Assembly (NCBI RefSeq): GCF_000186865.1
Contig: NW_008705573.1
Location: 64,373-128,372 of the forward strand
Origin: Aureococcus anophagefferens
Taxonomy: Eukaryota; Sar; Pelagophyceae; Pelagomonadales; Pelagomonadaceae
DNA length: 64,000 bases
Reading direction: 5' to 3'
In this document: positions 1 through 10,327 of the stretch, one piece after another
Layout: the number at the start of each line of letters is the position of its first letter
Position numbering within the stretch: the stretch's first letter is position 1
The notes under the pieces: generated by a model
Told to the model about the DNA's origin: nothing
Database searches by the model: none
The model's input: only the letters and a program-made list of their open reading frames with translations
Translations under genes and position numbers: made by a program

Positions 1-1901
1 TCCGCGGCGGCGAGGAGGACGTGGCGCTGCCGCCGGTGGTAGATGTCGAACGTCGCCCGGAAGTCGAGGCCGATGGGGATCCAGCGCGTCCTCGCTCTCC
101 GTTCTTCCGAGAGCGCGGCCCGGTCGAGGTTCTGCGCGAGGACCTCCCGACCGTTCGCGTAGGCCTCGTCGACGGTGGCCGCGTCGTAGTCCGTAGGAAA
201 CGTGGCATCGCTACCGTTGACGACGACGCGCCGCGTCGTCGGCAAAGGCGCCGGCGCGGATTCCGCCGCTCTCACCGCGGCCGTGCCGCGATAGCTCGTC
301 ACGGTGTCGCTCAGGCGGCTCCCGTCGACGCGGAAGCCGTGCGAACAGCAGACGTCGAGGGCCGCGGGCGCGGCGCGCTCGAGGTTGTCGCGGAGGAGGA
401 CGTCCGCGTCATCGACGTCGACGTGGAGGCCGCGCGCGGCCGGCGGCGGAGAAGCGAGCGGATTGCGGTACAGGCCGAGGATGCGTAGACTCGGGCCGAA
501 GGCCGGCGCTGCGGCGAGCATGTTGTCCCCGAGGAGGCACGTGTGGACGCGCGCGCCGAGGGGCGGGCAGGTCTGCAGGTAGTTGCCGCCCAGGCCGAGC
601 ATGCGGAGGTCGCGCGGCAAGGGGCCGTCGACGCGCGCCAATCTATTCCGCGTCGCGTCGAGGACGCGCAGCGTGTCCGGCAGCGGCGGCAGCGCCCCGA
701 GGCGGTTGCCGTCGACGAGCAGCATGGCCAGCGCAGATAGCCCGTCCAACGGCGGCAACGCGACGAGGCAATTGTCGTGGAGCAGGAGCTCTGTTACGCT
801 CGCGAGCGGGCCCAGGTCCGGGAGCTTTGCGAGCTTCGCGCCGCTCAGCTCGAGCGTCACCGCGTTCGCCCAGGAGGAGACCGGCGGCAGAACCGCGATG
901 CGCGTGTGTCGCGCGTAGAGCGTGCGCAGCCTGGGCCAATCGCACGCGGCCGGGAGCGCCACAAGACGTGCGTTGTCGAATATGAGCATCTCCTCGACGC
1001 GGGACCAGCGGCCCGCGCTCTCCGGGAGCGCCGCGAGCGCGTTTCCGTCGAGGTGGACGACGCGCAGGTTCGTCAGGCGCCCGACGTCGTCCGGCAGCGT
1101 TTCGAGGCGGTTGCCCGACGCGACGAGGCGCTCGAGGGCCGCGAGGCCGCCGAGCGCGGCCGGGAGCGCCGCGAGCCGGTTCCGTTCGCAGTGCAGCGTC
1201 TCGAGATTCGGCGGCAGCTCGTCGGGGAGCGCCGCGAGGTCGTTGTCGCCCGCGCAGAGCACGCGGAGCGCCGCGAGCCGCGCGAGGCTCGGCAACTCCG
1301 CGAGGCCGACGCCGTTGACGTAGAGGATCCCCAGGTGCACCAGCTTGTCGAGCTCCGGCAGCCGCGGCACGGCGTTGGACCCGCGGCGGCGCCCGGGCTT
1401 CTCGGGGCCGTTCTCCAGGTCGAGCGCCCGCAGCGACGGCGGGAGTCCATCGAGGCCGCGGAGGTCGTTGTCGGCAAGGAAGAGCTTCTCGAGGGGCAGG
1501 GCGCCGAGCGACGCGGGAAGGGTCGAAAGGAGGTTGCCGCCGATTTTGAGCTCCGTCGTCGCGGCCAGGTCGGGCAGGCAGGTTAACCGGTTGTTCTCCG
1601 CGTCCAGAACCCGCAGCCGCGTGAGCGCGCCCATGCCCGCGGGAAGCCGCTCGAGGAGGTTGTCGCGGACAGACAAGACCTCGAGGCGCGTCGCCGCGCA
1701 CAGCGCGTCGGGCAGCGAGACGAGGGCGTTTTTGTCCAAGAATAGTTCTTCCAACTGCGTGAGCGAACAGAGCTCCGCGGGGACGGCCGCGAGGCCGAAC
1801 CCGATGAGGCGCAGCGTCGTCTGCATCGAGTCGCGCTTCCACACTTGCTTCCACGGCTCGGCGTCGCCAGACAGCGTCGAAACGTCGCCCATGGCCGCCA
1901 T
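1..1901 (-). CDS. Leucine-rich-repeat protein, 3' end outside window
   Basis: The frame starts at ATG 1901 (MAAMGDVSTLSGDAEPW) and stays open to base 1, so about 633 residues are present and the C-terminus lies outside. It reads as a long series of about 23-residue repeats of the LxxLxxLxLxxNxLxxLP type, for example LEELFLDKNALVSLP, LEVLSVRDNLLERLP and LRVVHLDGNALAALP. After the repeats comes a non-repeat tail (about 0-0.5 kb) containing IPIGLDFRATFDIYH. There is no signal peptide or transmembrane segment at the start, so it is probably intracellular, like plant and stramenopile Ras-group or SHOC2-like LRR proteins. No catalytic domain is visible. The longer open frames overlapping it on the same strand are out-of-frame shadows. 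The partner is unknown. Confidence 0.8.
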   Translation of the reverse strand, partial: MAAMGDVSTLSGDAEPWKQVWKRDSMQTTLRLIGFGLAAVPAELCSLTQLEELFLDKNALVSLPDALCAATRLEVLSVRDNLLERLPAGMGALTRLRVLDAENNRLTCLPDLAATTELKIGGNLLSTLPASLGALPLEKLFLADNDLRGLDGLPPSLRALDLENGPEKPGRRRGSNAVPRLPELDKLVHLGILYVNGVGLAELPSLARLAALRVLCAGDNDLAALPDELPPNLETLHCERNRLAALPAALGGLAALERLVASGNRLETLPDDVGRLTNLRVVHLDGNALAALPESAGRWSRVEEMLIFDNARLVALPAACDWPRLRTLYARHTRIAVLPPVSSWANAVTLELSGAKLAKLPDLGPLASVTELLLHDNCLVALPPLDGLSALAMLLVDGNRLGALPPLPDTLRVLDATRNRLARVDGPLPRDLRMLGLGGNYLQTCPPLGARVHTCLLGDNMLAAAPAFGPSLRILGLYRNPLASPPPAARGLHVDVDDADVLLRDNLERAAPAALDVCCSHGFRVDGSRLSDTVTSYRGTAAVRAAESAPAPLPTTRRVVVNGSDATFPTDYDAATVDEAYANGREVLAQNLDRAALSEERRARTRWIPIGLDFRATFDIYHRRQRHVLLAAA

Positions 1902-2042
1902 CGACGGCGTCGAGCGGCTATGGCATCAGCTCTCGATTGCCATGCGCTCTCAATCACTACCATGACATTGTTGGGGCAGCGTCCTTTGCTTGCTGTTCAA
2001 CTTGCATGCCGCTTCACAGACACGTCGCTTTTACGCCCTTCC

Positions 2043-3705
2043 TCAGAGCCCGCACCAGTCGTCCTCGTCGGAGTGGGCCGTGCAGGAGGTTTTGCCGTAG
2101 TCGTCGAGGTTGTTCGTCGCGACGCAGGCGCACTCCTCGGGCGCGTCGGGCCGGCCCGCGTCGCAGTGGGGGAACTGGTACTGCCAGGTCATGGGCCCGG
2201 CGTAGCCCGTGTAGACCTCGTGGGCGTCGGGCTCGCCGCGCTCGCCGACGCCGAGGTCCGCCTTCTCGAGGAGGGAGCGCATCGCCGTCGCGCGGTCGAG
2301 GCAGTCCTGCTCGGCGCCGCCGTACCAGAGGCCGACGTGCTGGTCGAGGCCGTGGTCCCAGGCGTACCAGCCGCCGGAGGCGTTCGTCGCGAAGGTGTGG
2401 TGGCTCTCGGCGAAGAAGTTGTCGTAGGTCTCGAGCGTCCGGTTGCCGCTATAAATCTGCGGCGACGAGTTGTCGACGTAGCGGAACCTGTGCCGAAACC
2501 AACCACTGGTTTGGGTGGTCCTGACCAAACTTGAGAATTCTCTAGCTCGGTCAAATCGAAGTCGATTCGGCTGATTTTTGGACGAATCGATTGCTCTCGT
2601 CGAGTTCTCGAAGCCCAGCTGAAGAGCTCGCGTCGAAACGGTCGCATACGCTCACATTGAAGTCGGGTTGAAGATTTGGTTTCGGCACAGAGCGGAACGC
2701 GAGGCCCGGCATGGCGTCGAAGGCGATCTCCGAGTAGACGCAGGTGCTCGACGCGGCGACGCGGCTCACGGACGCGCCCGCGAGCGTCTCGAGGTGCGTG
2801 TAGAGCGTCGAGATCATGTCGCGCGGCGCGGCCTTGGCGCCCTTGGCGAGCGGGTCGTGGAACGACGCGCCGATGTTGACCACGAGAAGCTCGCCAAAAC
2901 CAAACCCCCGCTCCCGCCAGAACGCCGTCTTCGCCGCGCCGTCGTAGAACGCCACCGTGTCCGGGAGGCCGTGCGCCGGCGCGCACTCCGCGGACGACCA
3001 CGCGGGCCACGCGGTCTCCGCGCCCGTCGCCGCGCCGACGATTTCGTAGACGCGCCCCGCGACGGCGACGGAGACGTGGGCGACGGCGACGCCCGCGGCG
3101 TCGTAGCTCAGCCGTTTGAGGGTTGGCACGCCGCCGGCGGCGAAGCGCTCCGCGTAGGCCGTGACGTTCCGCGCGAAGAGCTGGACCTTGTTGTGCGAAA
3201 ACGCGGAGAAGCGCATGTCGTCGCCGTTCAGCTCCTCGAGGTAGCCGATCCACGCGTCCGTGGCCCGCGTCTTACTCTCGCCGACCGTAAGATCCTGGAG
3301 CGTCGGAGCCGACACCCAGTGGAGCTCGAACGTGTTGTTCATGAACTCGAGCGCCGAGTAGGGCGAGCCGATCGTGCACCAGACGCGCATGTTGCCGCAG
3401 CCGAGGTCGCTGGGGCACGTCGTCTTCGGCGTGCAGAGGTACTGGGCGATCCACTCGTGCGTGCTCATGGCCGTCCCCTGCGTCGACAGGATGTTGATCG
3501 TGTACTTCTCGATGCGCCATTCGTCGCTCGAATACGACGGCATGGACGGGCCCGACGTCTCGTCGAGGCGCAGGGCGCCGCCGGCGCTCGCGGCCTGGTG
3601 GCGCGTCAGGGCGACGACGGCGGCGAGGGCCAGGGACAGGCCGAGGGACGCCATGATCCGCCGGGGATGGGCAGCCATCGCGCGCGTCGCACGCCAAAAC
3701 TCCAA
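2043..3705 (-). CDS. Secreted or type II membrane protein of unknown function, split by an introner
   Basis: Two exons: 3705-2699 and 2487-2043 (483 residues). Removing 2698-2488 joins the frame exactly (GLAF then RYVDNSS). An N-terminal hydrophobic stretch at about residues 17-35 (MASLGLSLALAAVVAL) looks like a signal anchor. The rest contains many Asn-X-Ser/Thr sites (NNT, NVT, NSS, NRT, NAS) and scattered Cys residues, which suits a secretory-pathway or surface protein. No known catalytic motif is visible. The second exon carries a Cys-rich C-terminus (HCDAGRPDAPEECACVATNN). It starts 50 bp from the divergent J-domain gene at 3756, so the two may share a promoter. Retaining the intron would replace the conserved-looking C-terminus with junk. 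Function not recognised. Confidence 0.75.
2488..2690. mobile_element. Introner element A (203 bp) acting as an intron
   Basis: The 203-bp unit has perfect 15-bp terminal inverted repeats (CTGTGCCGAAACCAA at 2488, mirrored to 2690) and a perfect 8-bp target duplication AGCGGAAC at 2480-2487 and 2691-2698. In the sense of the host gene (minus strand), the intron runs 2698-2488. Its 5' GT comes from the duplicated target (GTTCCGCT) and its 3' CAG from the end of the element. Excision regenerates the pre-insertion codon sequence. The element core (GCTGATTTTTGGACGA) lies antisense to the gene. Confidence 0.95.
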
Positions 3706-3755
3706 TCAGGTCAGCAACATCGGCGGCAACGACGGCCCGGCCATCGTGCCGCGGC

Positions 3756-4530
3756 ATGGCTCTTGGATCTGCAGCTGACTGTAGCGCTCTAAAGCCGATG
3801 CTCGAGGACGAGATCCTCGCCGCCGCGGAGGATGATTATTTCGCCATCCTCGGCCTGCCGCGCGCGACGACGACGCCGGCGGCCGTGCGCCGAGCCTACC
3901 GCTCGCGCGCCGTGCGGTGCCACCCCGACAAGTCGGCGCACGCGTCGAGCACCGCCGCGTTCCAGCGGCTCTCGGCCGCGTTCGAGGCGCTCTACGACGA
4001 GGCCTCGCAGCGCGCGTGCCTCGAGCGACCGACGACGACAGCGCCGGCGGCGCGAGCAGAAGACGAGGAGCTGGGCCGACACGCGACGCGAAAGCGGCGG
4101 CGCGAGCCGAAGACGAGGAGCTGGGCCGACGTCGAGGCGGACCTGCGGCGGCGCGAGGCCGCCGAGGCCGCGCTCCGCAGCGCCTTCGTCTCCGCGCAGC
4201 GCCGCGCCGCCGCGTCGCGCGACGCGGCGCGGCGCCTCGGCCGGCTCCGGAGCATCGCGCGGAATCTCGACGCGCGCGCCGGCGTCGCGTTCAACGCGCG
4301 CTGGGGCGTGAGCCGGACCGAGGCGGCGACGGGCTTCCCCGCGGCCGCGGCCGCGGACCGCGCGGACCGCGCGCGCCGCGACGGGTGCCCGACCTACGGC
4401 GAGCTCCGGCGCATCGCCGACGACCAGCTCGCGGCCGAGGCCGACGACGCGGGCGTCGCCTTCGCGGCGCGCGCGCCGGAGCACCAGGTCGCCGAGCTCG
4501 TCGCGTATCTCGCGGAGGCGCACGGCTGGC

Positions 4531-4570
<40 letters not shown>

Positions 4571-4607
4571 CGGCGACGACTTCGCGGACTTTCGGGACGA
4601 CTGGTGA
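3756..4607 (+). CDS. J-domain (DnaJ-like) co-chaperone, 283 aa
   Basis: An N-terminal J domain spans about residues 25-85: DDYFAILGLP, helix II RRAYRSRAVRC, and the diagnostic HPD (CHPDKS). J domains stimulate Hsp70 ATPase. A charged, Arg-rich, probably helical middle (residues 105-180) follows. The C-terminus has a run of about 12 Asp encoded by a GAC microsatellite (4533-4568), ending GGDDFADFRDDW. There is no targeting peptide, so it is probably cytosolic or nuclear. Start ATG 3756 is used; Met at 3798 (MLEDEIL) is an alternative close to the J domain. A tandem duplication with a 50-bp period (4041-4130) sits inside the coding region and is read in two different frames. The gene converges on the FYVE gene with an 11-bp gap. 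Confidence 0.8.
4041..4130 (+). repeat. Tandem duplication with 50-bp period inside the J-domain gene
   Basis: Bases 4045-4080 recur at 4095-4130 with one mismatch (core GAAGACGAGGAGCTGGGCCG). The period, 50 bp, is not a multiple of three. The first copy is therefore translated as RAEDEELGR and the second as REPKTRSWAD, yet the frame upstream (J domain) and downstream is shared. Confidence 0.85.
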
Positions 4608-4618
4608 TGTAAAAAGAA

Positions 4619-7266
4619 TTAGGTCCCCTTGTGGATCGCGCGGTTCCCCGCGACGACGACGAAGGGCGGCGGGCTCGCGGCGGCGGCGCGGCGGTCGTCG
4701 TCGCGCGGCTCCGGCGGCGGGCTCCGCGGCGGGCTCGGCGCGGGCTTCGGCGACGGCGGCGGCGCGGCGACGCGCATGGGAGGCATGCTGGCGCCTCGCG
4801 CAAGGGCAAAACGCTTGCCGAGGCTCGTCCGCCGGGGCGGGTCCGGCAGGTCCGAGACCACATCGTCGTCGCCGCCGGTGCCCCGGGGCAGCGGCAGCGG
4901 CGGCGGCCGCCGCGGCGGCGGCTTCGTCGGTCGCAGCGACGCGTCCGCGAGAAGCCGCGACCGGTCGTCGCCGTCGACCTTCGCGAAATCGAGCAGCGCG
5001 CGCGCGGCCCGCGGCGCGTCGCCGTTCCGAAAGCAGGCCGCGAACCAGGTCGCGTGGTCGTCCGGGTCGCAGGCGAGCGTGCCCCGGAGCAGGTCCACGG
5101 CCGCGCGGTGCATCGCGAGCGCGTCGCGCCGGTCCGCCGCGTCGAGGCCCGGCGCCGCGGCGCCGAGGGCCGCGGCGTCGCGCCGGAGCGCCGCCGCCGC
5201 CGCCGCGCGGTCCGGGTCGAGGCCCGTCGTCGGGTCGAACTCGTCGCCGCGCGCGGCGACGTCGAAGGCCGTGCCGCCGTCGGCCGGCCGCGGCGCCGCG
5301 GCGGGCGCGCCGCCGGCGACGCGGCGCGCGAAGGCCCGCGCGCCGCAGACCCGGAGCACCTCGGCCGCCAGAACCCGCGCGTCGGCGTCGTCGTTGAGCC
5401 ACTCGCGGGTCCGGGGCAGGAGCCGCGCGAGCGCGTCCGCGAGGCCGCGCGGGTCGCCCGCCGGCGCCGACAGCGACAGCGCCTTGAGCGCGACGTCCGC
5501 CGCGGCCGCGAGCGCCGCCGCGGCGTCGCCCGGCGAGGCGACGCCCCAGCTCGCGGCGAGCGCGTCGAGGCGCCGGAGCCCGTCGACGCGGACGCAGGCC
5601 TCCTCTGGCGACGCCGGCGCGCGGTCGAGCGCCGCGCCGAGCACCGCCGCGCACGCGGCCGCGGCCGCGGCGCGCGCGGCCGGCGGCGTGTCGTTGACCG
5701 CCGCGTCCGCCGCGCGCTCGACCCGGTCGACGCCGCCGCCGGCCTCGATGGCCCCCGCGAGCTGCCGCGCGGCCGCGGCCGCGCGGCGCTCCCGGAGGTC
5801 GTCGAGCGCGGCCGCCGCGCGCTCGCCCGCGTCCGCGACGTCGTCGTCGAGGGCCCCGCGCCGGAGCGCGTCGCCCAGGAGCGCCGCCCAGTCCACGAGC
5901 GGGTCGAGCACCGCGGGGCCGGGCGCGTCGGCGAGGCTCGCGTCGAGCGCGAGCGCGCGCAGCCGCGGCGTCGCCTCGAGCGCGACGGCGTCGCGCGCCG
6001 CGGCGTCGCCGTGGTCCAGCGCGCGGCGGCACGCCTCGCGGCAGGCGCGCGCGTCGGCGCCGGCGAAGGCCCGCGACAGCGCGACGCGCCAGGCCTCGCG
6101 CAGCGCCTCGCCTCGATCTTGCGCGCCGCGCCGCCGCGGGGCATGCGCGCGGCGGAGTCGCCGAGCGCCGCCGCGGCGCCGGCGGCGGCCGCCGCGCGGT
6201 CCGCGGCGACGGCGAGGGCCTCGGCGTCGTCGACGCAGTCCGGCTCCGCCGGCGCCGCGGCCGCGGTGTCGTCCGGCGCGGCGGCGGCGGCGGTCCCTTT
6301 TTTCGCGTCGTCGACGAGCCGGCGCCACGCGCGCGCGGCGGCCGCGTCCGGCGCGCGGAAGACGTGGCGCGCGCCGCCGCGGCGCACGAGCACGACGTGG
6401 CACGCCGACTCGCCGACGACGGCCCGCGTGAGCTCGCGCAGCGGCACGACGCCGCGCGCGTCGTCGCCCGCCCACCGCACGCCGTCGGTGCCCACGTAGC
6501 AGGACACGGGCAGGTGCCGCGCCGTGCTCCGCGTGAGCGCGAAGCGCCGCACGTCCGCGTCCTTGGCCAGCGGGTTCTGGACGAGCTCGAGCCGCGTCGC
6601 CTCGCTGTAGTGCGACGACGCGTCGCCGCGGTCCGGCGGCGGCGCCGCCGCGGGCCGCCGGCAGCCGAAGACGAGCGCCTTGTCGACGTCGCCGGCGAGG
6701 CGCCAGCGGCTGAGCACGTCCGCGGCGCGCTCCACGGGCGCCACGGCCTCGAGGACGTCGAGCGCGCCGCGCCGCGCCTCGAAGAGCGGGAACGGCACCG
6801 CCGCCGGGAGCCGGAGCTCCGCGGCGGCGGCCGCCGCGAGGTCCGCGGCGGACGTCGCCGCGGCGACGTCGACGGCGACGAAGGACCCGTCGAGGAAGAA
6901 GACGCGGCACAGATCCTCGCGCCCCGCGACGACGGACCCGGCCGCGGCCTCGGCGTCGCCGCCGCGGTCGCCGTCGCCCTCGGCCGCGAGCGACCGGAGG
7001 AAGAGCCGCTCCTGGTGCGACGACCAGCAGTCGTCGCAGACGCGCTCCTCGCGCCCCGCGGGCCCGCCGTCCATGGCCAGCGCGCTCAGCGACATGGAGT
7101 TGCGCGAGCAGCCGCCGCAGTAGAGGCCGCCGCAGCGCCGGCAGTGGTGCCGCCGCCGCGCGAAGCTGAACTCGCGCTCGCAGCCGAAGCAGTGGCTCGA
7201 CGTGTCGTCGCGCACCCAGAGCTCGTCGCGCGACGTCTGGACGCTCGCATCGTCGTCGGTCGTCAT
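4619..7266 (-). CDS. FYVE zinc finger and PH-like domain protein with an internal frameshift
   Basis: Starts at ATG 7266 (MTTDDDASVQTSRDELWVRD). The N-terminal FYVE finger (about residues 15-85) has the WxxD motif, the signature RRRHHCRRCG, four CxxC pairs and a closing RVCDDCW. FYVE fingers bind phosphatidylinositol 3-phosphate on endosomes. A PH-like module follows (about residues 245-330: SCYVGTDGVRW ... AARAWRRLVDDA), then an Ala-rich helical region and a Pro/Ser-rich tail (RTSLGKRFALARGAS). The frame breaks at 6105-6114, where GCCTC is duplicated in tandem; with one copy the frame continues KIEALREAWRVALSR and about 880 residues result. The stop lies 11 bp from the convergent J-domain gene. 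It is probably a real endosomal adaptor; the break may be an assembly error. Confidence 0.75.
6105..6114. repeat. 5-bp tandem duplication breaking the FYVE gene frame
   Basis: GCCTCGCCTC on the plus strand (GAGGCGAGGC in the gene sense). Upstream the coding frame ends in ...MPRGGAARKIEA; downstream LREAWRVALSRAF is in another frame. A single copy of the pentamer would join them. The unit is far too short to be an intron. Confidence 0.7.
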
Positions 7267-8978
7267 TTATGGTAGAGAATGAGGGCCTGTTCCAGTGTCG
7301 AGAGCGGCCGACGCGTCAAGTGCTCACTGCAGCTTCGCCCCGGCAAACAAGACTTGGGCTCTCAGAGAGCAAAACCCGCCTTGGACGGCGTCGTGCGCCG
7401 CGCATTCGTGGTCTACGGGGCGGCCGCTGTTGTCGCCACCGGCGGACAACCTTAGACGTCCTCTGACAGCTTTTGGGCGCTCGTGGAGCCGGTGAACGCG
7501 ACGCGCGCGGTCGACTTTTCGGCTCCAAAGCGTCGATCGGTGATCGCATCGGTTCTTGCGGCCCGCGATCGCGTTCCCGTTCGACCACGAGCTGCGGGGG
7601 CCCGCGTAGTATATGCACGCGGCGGTCCAGGGCCTTTGCGCGCGTCGAATTGCTCGGCGCACGATGTTTTGGTCGCGAGCGGCTCGTCGGCCGTAAACGC
7701 GGAAGTGCTCGGCGCGGTGCGCTGGAGTGCGTTCGACGAAATCGCGTGGCTTTCGGTGGCGGCGTCCGTCGAGCGCATATGGGAGCGGCGTCCATGCACT
7801 TGGTTTGCTCTCTCGGGCCCGACAGCGGTCGCATTCACGCCTCCCGCGTCTTGCAGCTGGACCCGTCTTCGACGGACTCCTACGAGCGACTCGCCATCAC
7901 CCGACGCGCGCGCGAGCCACCACGCGCAGCGTTCGGGTATAGGCTACAATTAGACGTACCGGCGGCCCCGGGGGGCGCCAGTATCGCTGAGAACGACTGG
8001 CGGCCGGATGAGGCCGAATCAGCCGATTTGGTGCTCTCGCAGCACTAGAGAGCCTCAGAGCCGCCTTTTTGGAGCTCTCACAGCCTCTATGGCATGGATT
8101 CCAGCCGTTCTTCTTCCGACACGCTCCGGATATGTTGCGGCAATAAGCGCGAGCAAAGTTCCGCCGTCGAAAGCGGTCGCACGGGTCCAGAAATCGGTGC
8201 AAAGGGGTCGATTTGCACCAAATAGCCCTTTGATCACGTATTTTGCGCAACTTCGGGCAGCGTGGGTGCCGTAGAGGCAACGAGCGCGGCCCATGGGAGT
8301 CCCATCGTCGCGCCGAACACGTGACCGCGCGTCTCGAGGGTCAGTCGACGTTTTTTCAGCGTTCGAGCGCGTGTCGGCGTTTCGGCGCAGACCCTCGGCG
8401 TCGCATTCGCGGGCGAGATCGAAAAAATTGAGTGGCTTTGGCGGTTCGCCGGGTTCGTGGGGTGCCTCGGCGCGATCCCTGAGCTCGGCGCTTTTGGTGG
8501 CAGCGCCGCAGCGGTCCTCGACCACCTTTCGGGGCCCTGCGCGCCGCCGACCGAAAACACCAACGAACGGGACGCCGCCGACGTTCCGGACGTCGCGAGC
8601 TATTTCGCTGCGTAGCCACACATATGCACGAGGGCCGTGCGCAGCAGCGCCGCCGGAGACGCCTCTGCGCGCGAGAACGCGACGCGCCGGCGCCGAGAGC
8701 GCCTCGGCTCTGAGACGGCCGGCCGAGGTCTTAGATGCCGCTCCCCACCCGGGCGAAGCTGCAGTGTGCTGTGCATCTTGAAGCTCGACGCGATGGGGCG
8801 CGCGTTTTCAGCACGCTGAGCACAGCTTCCAACCGTCTCGCAGCGTTCATTCGTCTTGCATCTAGCAGCGTTCGATCGCCTTAGCGCGACGGCGAGCGCT
8901 GCGCTCGTTTAGCAGCGCTCAGCACAGCTAACGATCGTCTTCACCGCTGCGCTCGCGTCTCAGCGGCGATTCGCGCTC
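7267..8978. other. Gene-poor interval, 1.7 kb
   Basis: No convincing gene. Open frames up to about 190 codons occur on both strands (for example 7473-8048 plus and 8055-8621 minus), but they lack recognisable domains, and their composition is visibly less GC-biased at third positions than in neighbouring genes. The part nearest the glycosylase (8800-8960) has imperfect direct repeats built on CAGCGTTC / CTSAGCACAGCT units. It separates two divergent genes, so it may hold both promoters. Confidence 0.6.
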
Positions 8979-10327
8979 GTGTCTCGCCGCATGCGGCGGC
9001 GGGCCTTCCGGTTGCTCATGCGCTGCGCCGCGCTGCACGCGCTGCGCCCGCTGCGCCGGAGCGCGCCGCGCCGCGCCTACGCGCGGTCCGCGGTGCGCAT
9101 GATGCCCGAGGGCCCGGAGTGCCACACGCTGAGCCGCGCGATGGACGCGCGGCTCGGCGGCGGCCGCTACGCCGTCGCGGCCGTCGACGTCGTCTCGGGC
9201 CGCTACGCGGAGCGGCCGCCCGAGGGCCTCGCCGAGCTCCGCGACCGCCTGCCGCTCGCGCTGGAGCGCGTCCGATGCAAGGGCAAGTTCATCTACTTCG
9301 AGCTCGCCGGCGGCGCGTCGCTCTGGTCGACGCTCGGCATGTCCGGCGGCTGGACGCTGCGCGCGGGCCACCCGCACGCGCGCCTCGCGCTGCGGCTCGC
9401 GTCGGACGACGACGAGGTGCGGCTGTGGTACCACGACCTGCGCAACTTCGGCACGTTCAAAGCCTGCTTCGACGCGGGCCTCTTACGGGACAAGCTCGAG
9501 TCGCTCGGCCTGTCGTGGCTCGAGGACGGCGACGAGGCCGGCTTCGAGCAGGGCAGGACAAGAGAGCGAAATTCCAAACTTCAAAGCCTCATATCTCGGC
9601 CGTTTTCCACTCGTTTTAGCTGATTTTTGGACGAGCGATCATCTCTTGGAACGGTCTCGAAGCGTGGATGCTTTTTCCGGGACGCGCGCGCGCGGAACAC
9701 TCACGTTGAAGCGACGTTGAATCTCTCTTGTCCTGCCCAGGCTTCGAGGACCGGTTCCGCGGCGTCTTCGCGGCCGCGGCCGCGCGGAGCCCCGAGAAGA
9801 AGCTGGCGGTCTTCCTCATGGATCAAAAGCAGACGGCGGGCATCGGCAACTACCTGCTCTCCGAGATCCTCTACGCGACGCGCACGTGGCCCTTCGCGGC
9901 CCTGGGAGACGTCGGCGAGGACCGCGTCCGCGCCATCTGCGGCGAAGCGCTGCGGCTCATCCGCGCGTCGCGCGACGCGCAGCTCGTCGCCTACGGCACG
10001 CCCGACCCGCGGCCGAAGCTGCGGGACCTCGCGCCGCTGGGCTTCTCGCTCGAGGTCTACGGCGCGTCCGTCGCCGGCGACGGCCGCGCGGTGCGGCGCG
10101 ACGCGGGCCCGCACGGGAGGACGCTGCACTGGGTCGAGGAGGCGCAGACGGGCGCCATGCCCGACAGCGACGAGGCCGCGGCCGCCGCGGCCGCGCGCGC
10201 GAGCCGCGACGCGGCCCCGTCGATGGCGTGGACCGCGAAGCGGCTCCAGGCCGCCTGCCGCGAGCGCGGGCTCCGCGTCTCCGGCGCGAAGGCCGAGCTG
10301 CTGCGCCGGCTGACGAGCGGGTCTTAA
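8979..10327 (+). CDS. Formamidopyrimidine-DNA glycosylase (Fpg/MutM family) with SAP tail, split by an introner
   Basis: Exons 8979-9540 and 9741-10327 (382 residues). It excises oxidised purines and nicks DNA by beta/delta elimination in base excision repair. MMPEGPE (from 9099) is the family N-terminus with catalytic Pro and Glu; RCKGKFIYF gives the conserved Lys strand; DQKQTAGIGNYLLSEIL is the helix-two-turn-helix. There is no C-terminal zinc finger, as in plant FPG proteins. A SAP-like DNA-binding motif (TAKRLQAACRERGLRVSGAKA) ends the protein. About 40 Arg-rich residues precede MMPEGPE. They look like an organelle transit peptide, but because the catalytic Pro must be N-terminal, either they are cleaved or translation begins at 9099/9102. 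The splice restores GFEDRF exactly. Confidence 0.9.
9549..9740. mobile_element. Introner element E, second subfamily (192 bp)
   Basis: The 18-bp terminal inverted repeats (CAGGGCAGGACAAGAGAG at 9549; mirror ending 9740) have one mismatch, and the 8-bp target duplication GCTTCGAG (9541-9548, 9741-9748) is perfect. The intron is 9541-9740, GC donor from the duplication and CAG acceptor from the element end. The interior shares GCTGATTTTTGGACGA and ACTCACGTTGAAG-like blocks with the CTGTG-type elements, so the two subfamilies are related though their ends differ. It lies in sense with the gene. Confidence 0.93.

Noticed and set aside
643..1854. 403-codon minus-strand frame at the left edge
   Set aside because: Out of frame with the leucine-rich repeats, which read perfectly in the neighbouring frame from 1901.
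4533..4568. GAC run as a possible regulatory repeat
   Set aside because: It is coding (Asp run) in the J-domain gene; a simple microsatellite explains it.
7473..8621. Open frames of about 190 codons in the first gene-poor gap
   Set aside because: No domain, no good start context and composition unlike neighbouring genes; I do not call genes here.
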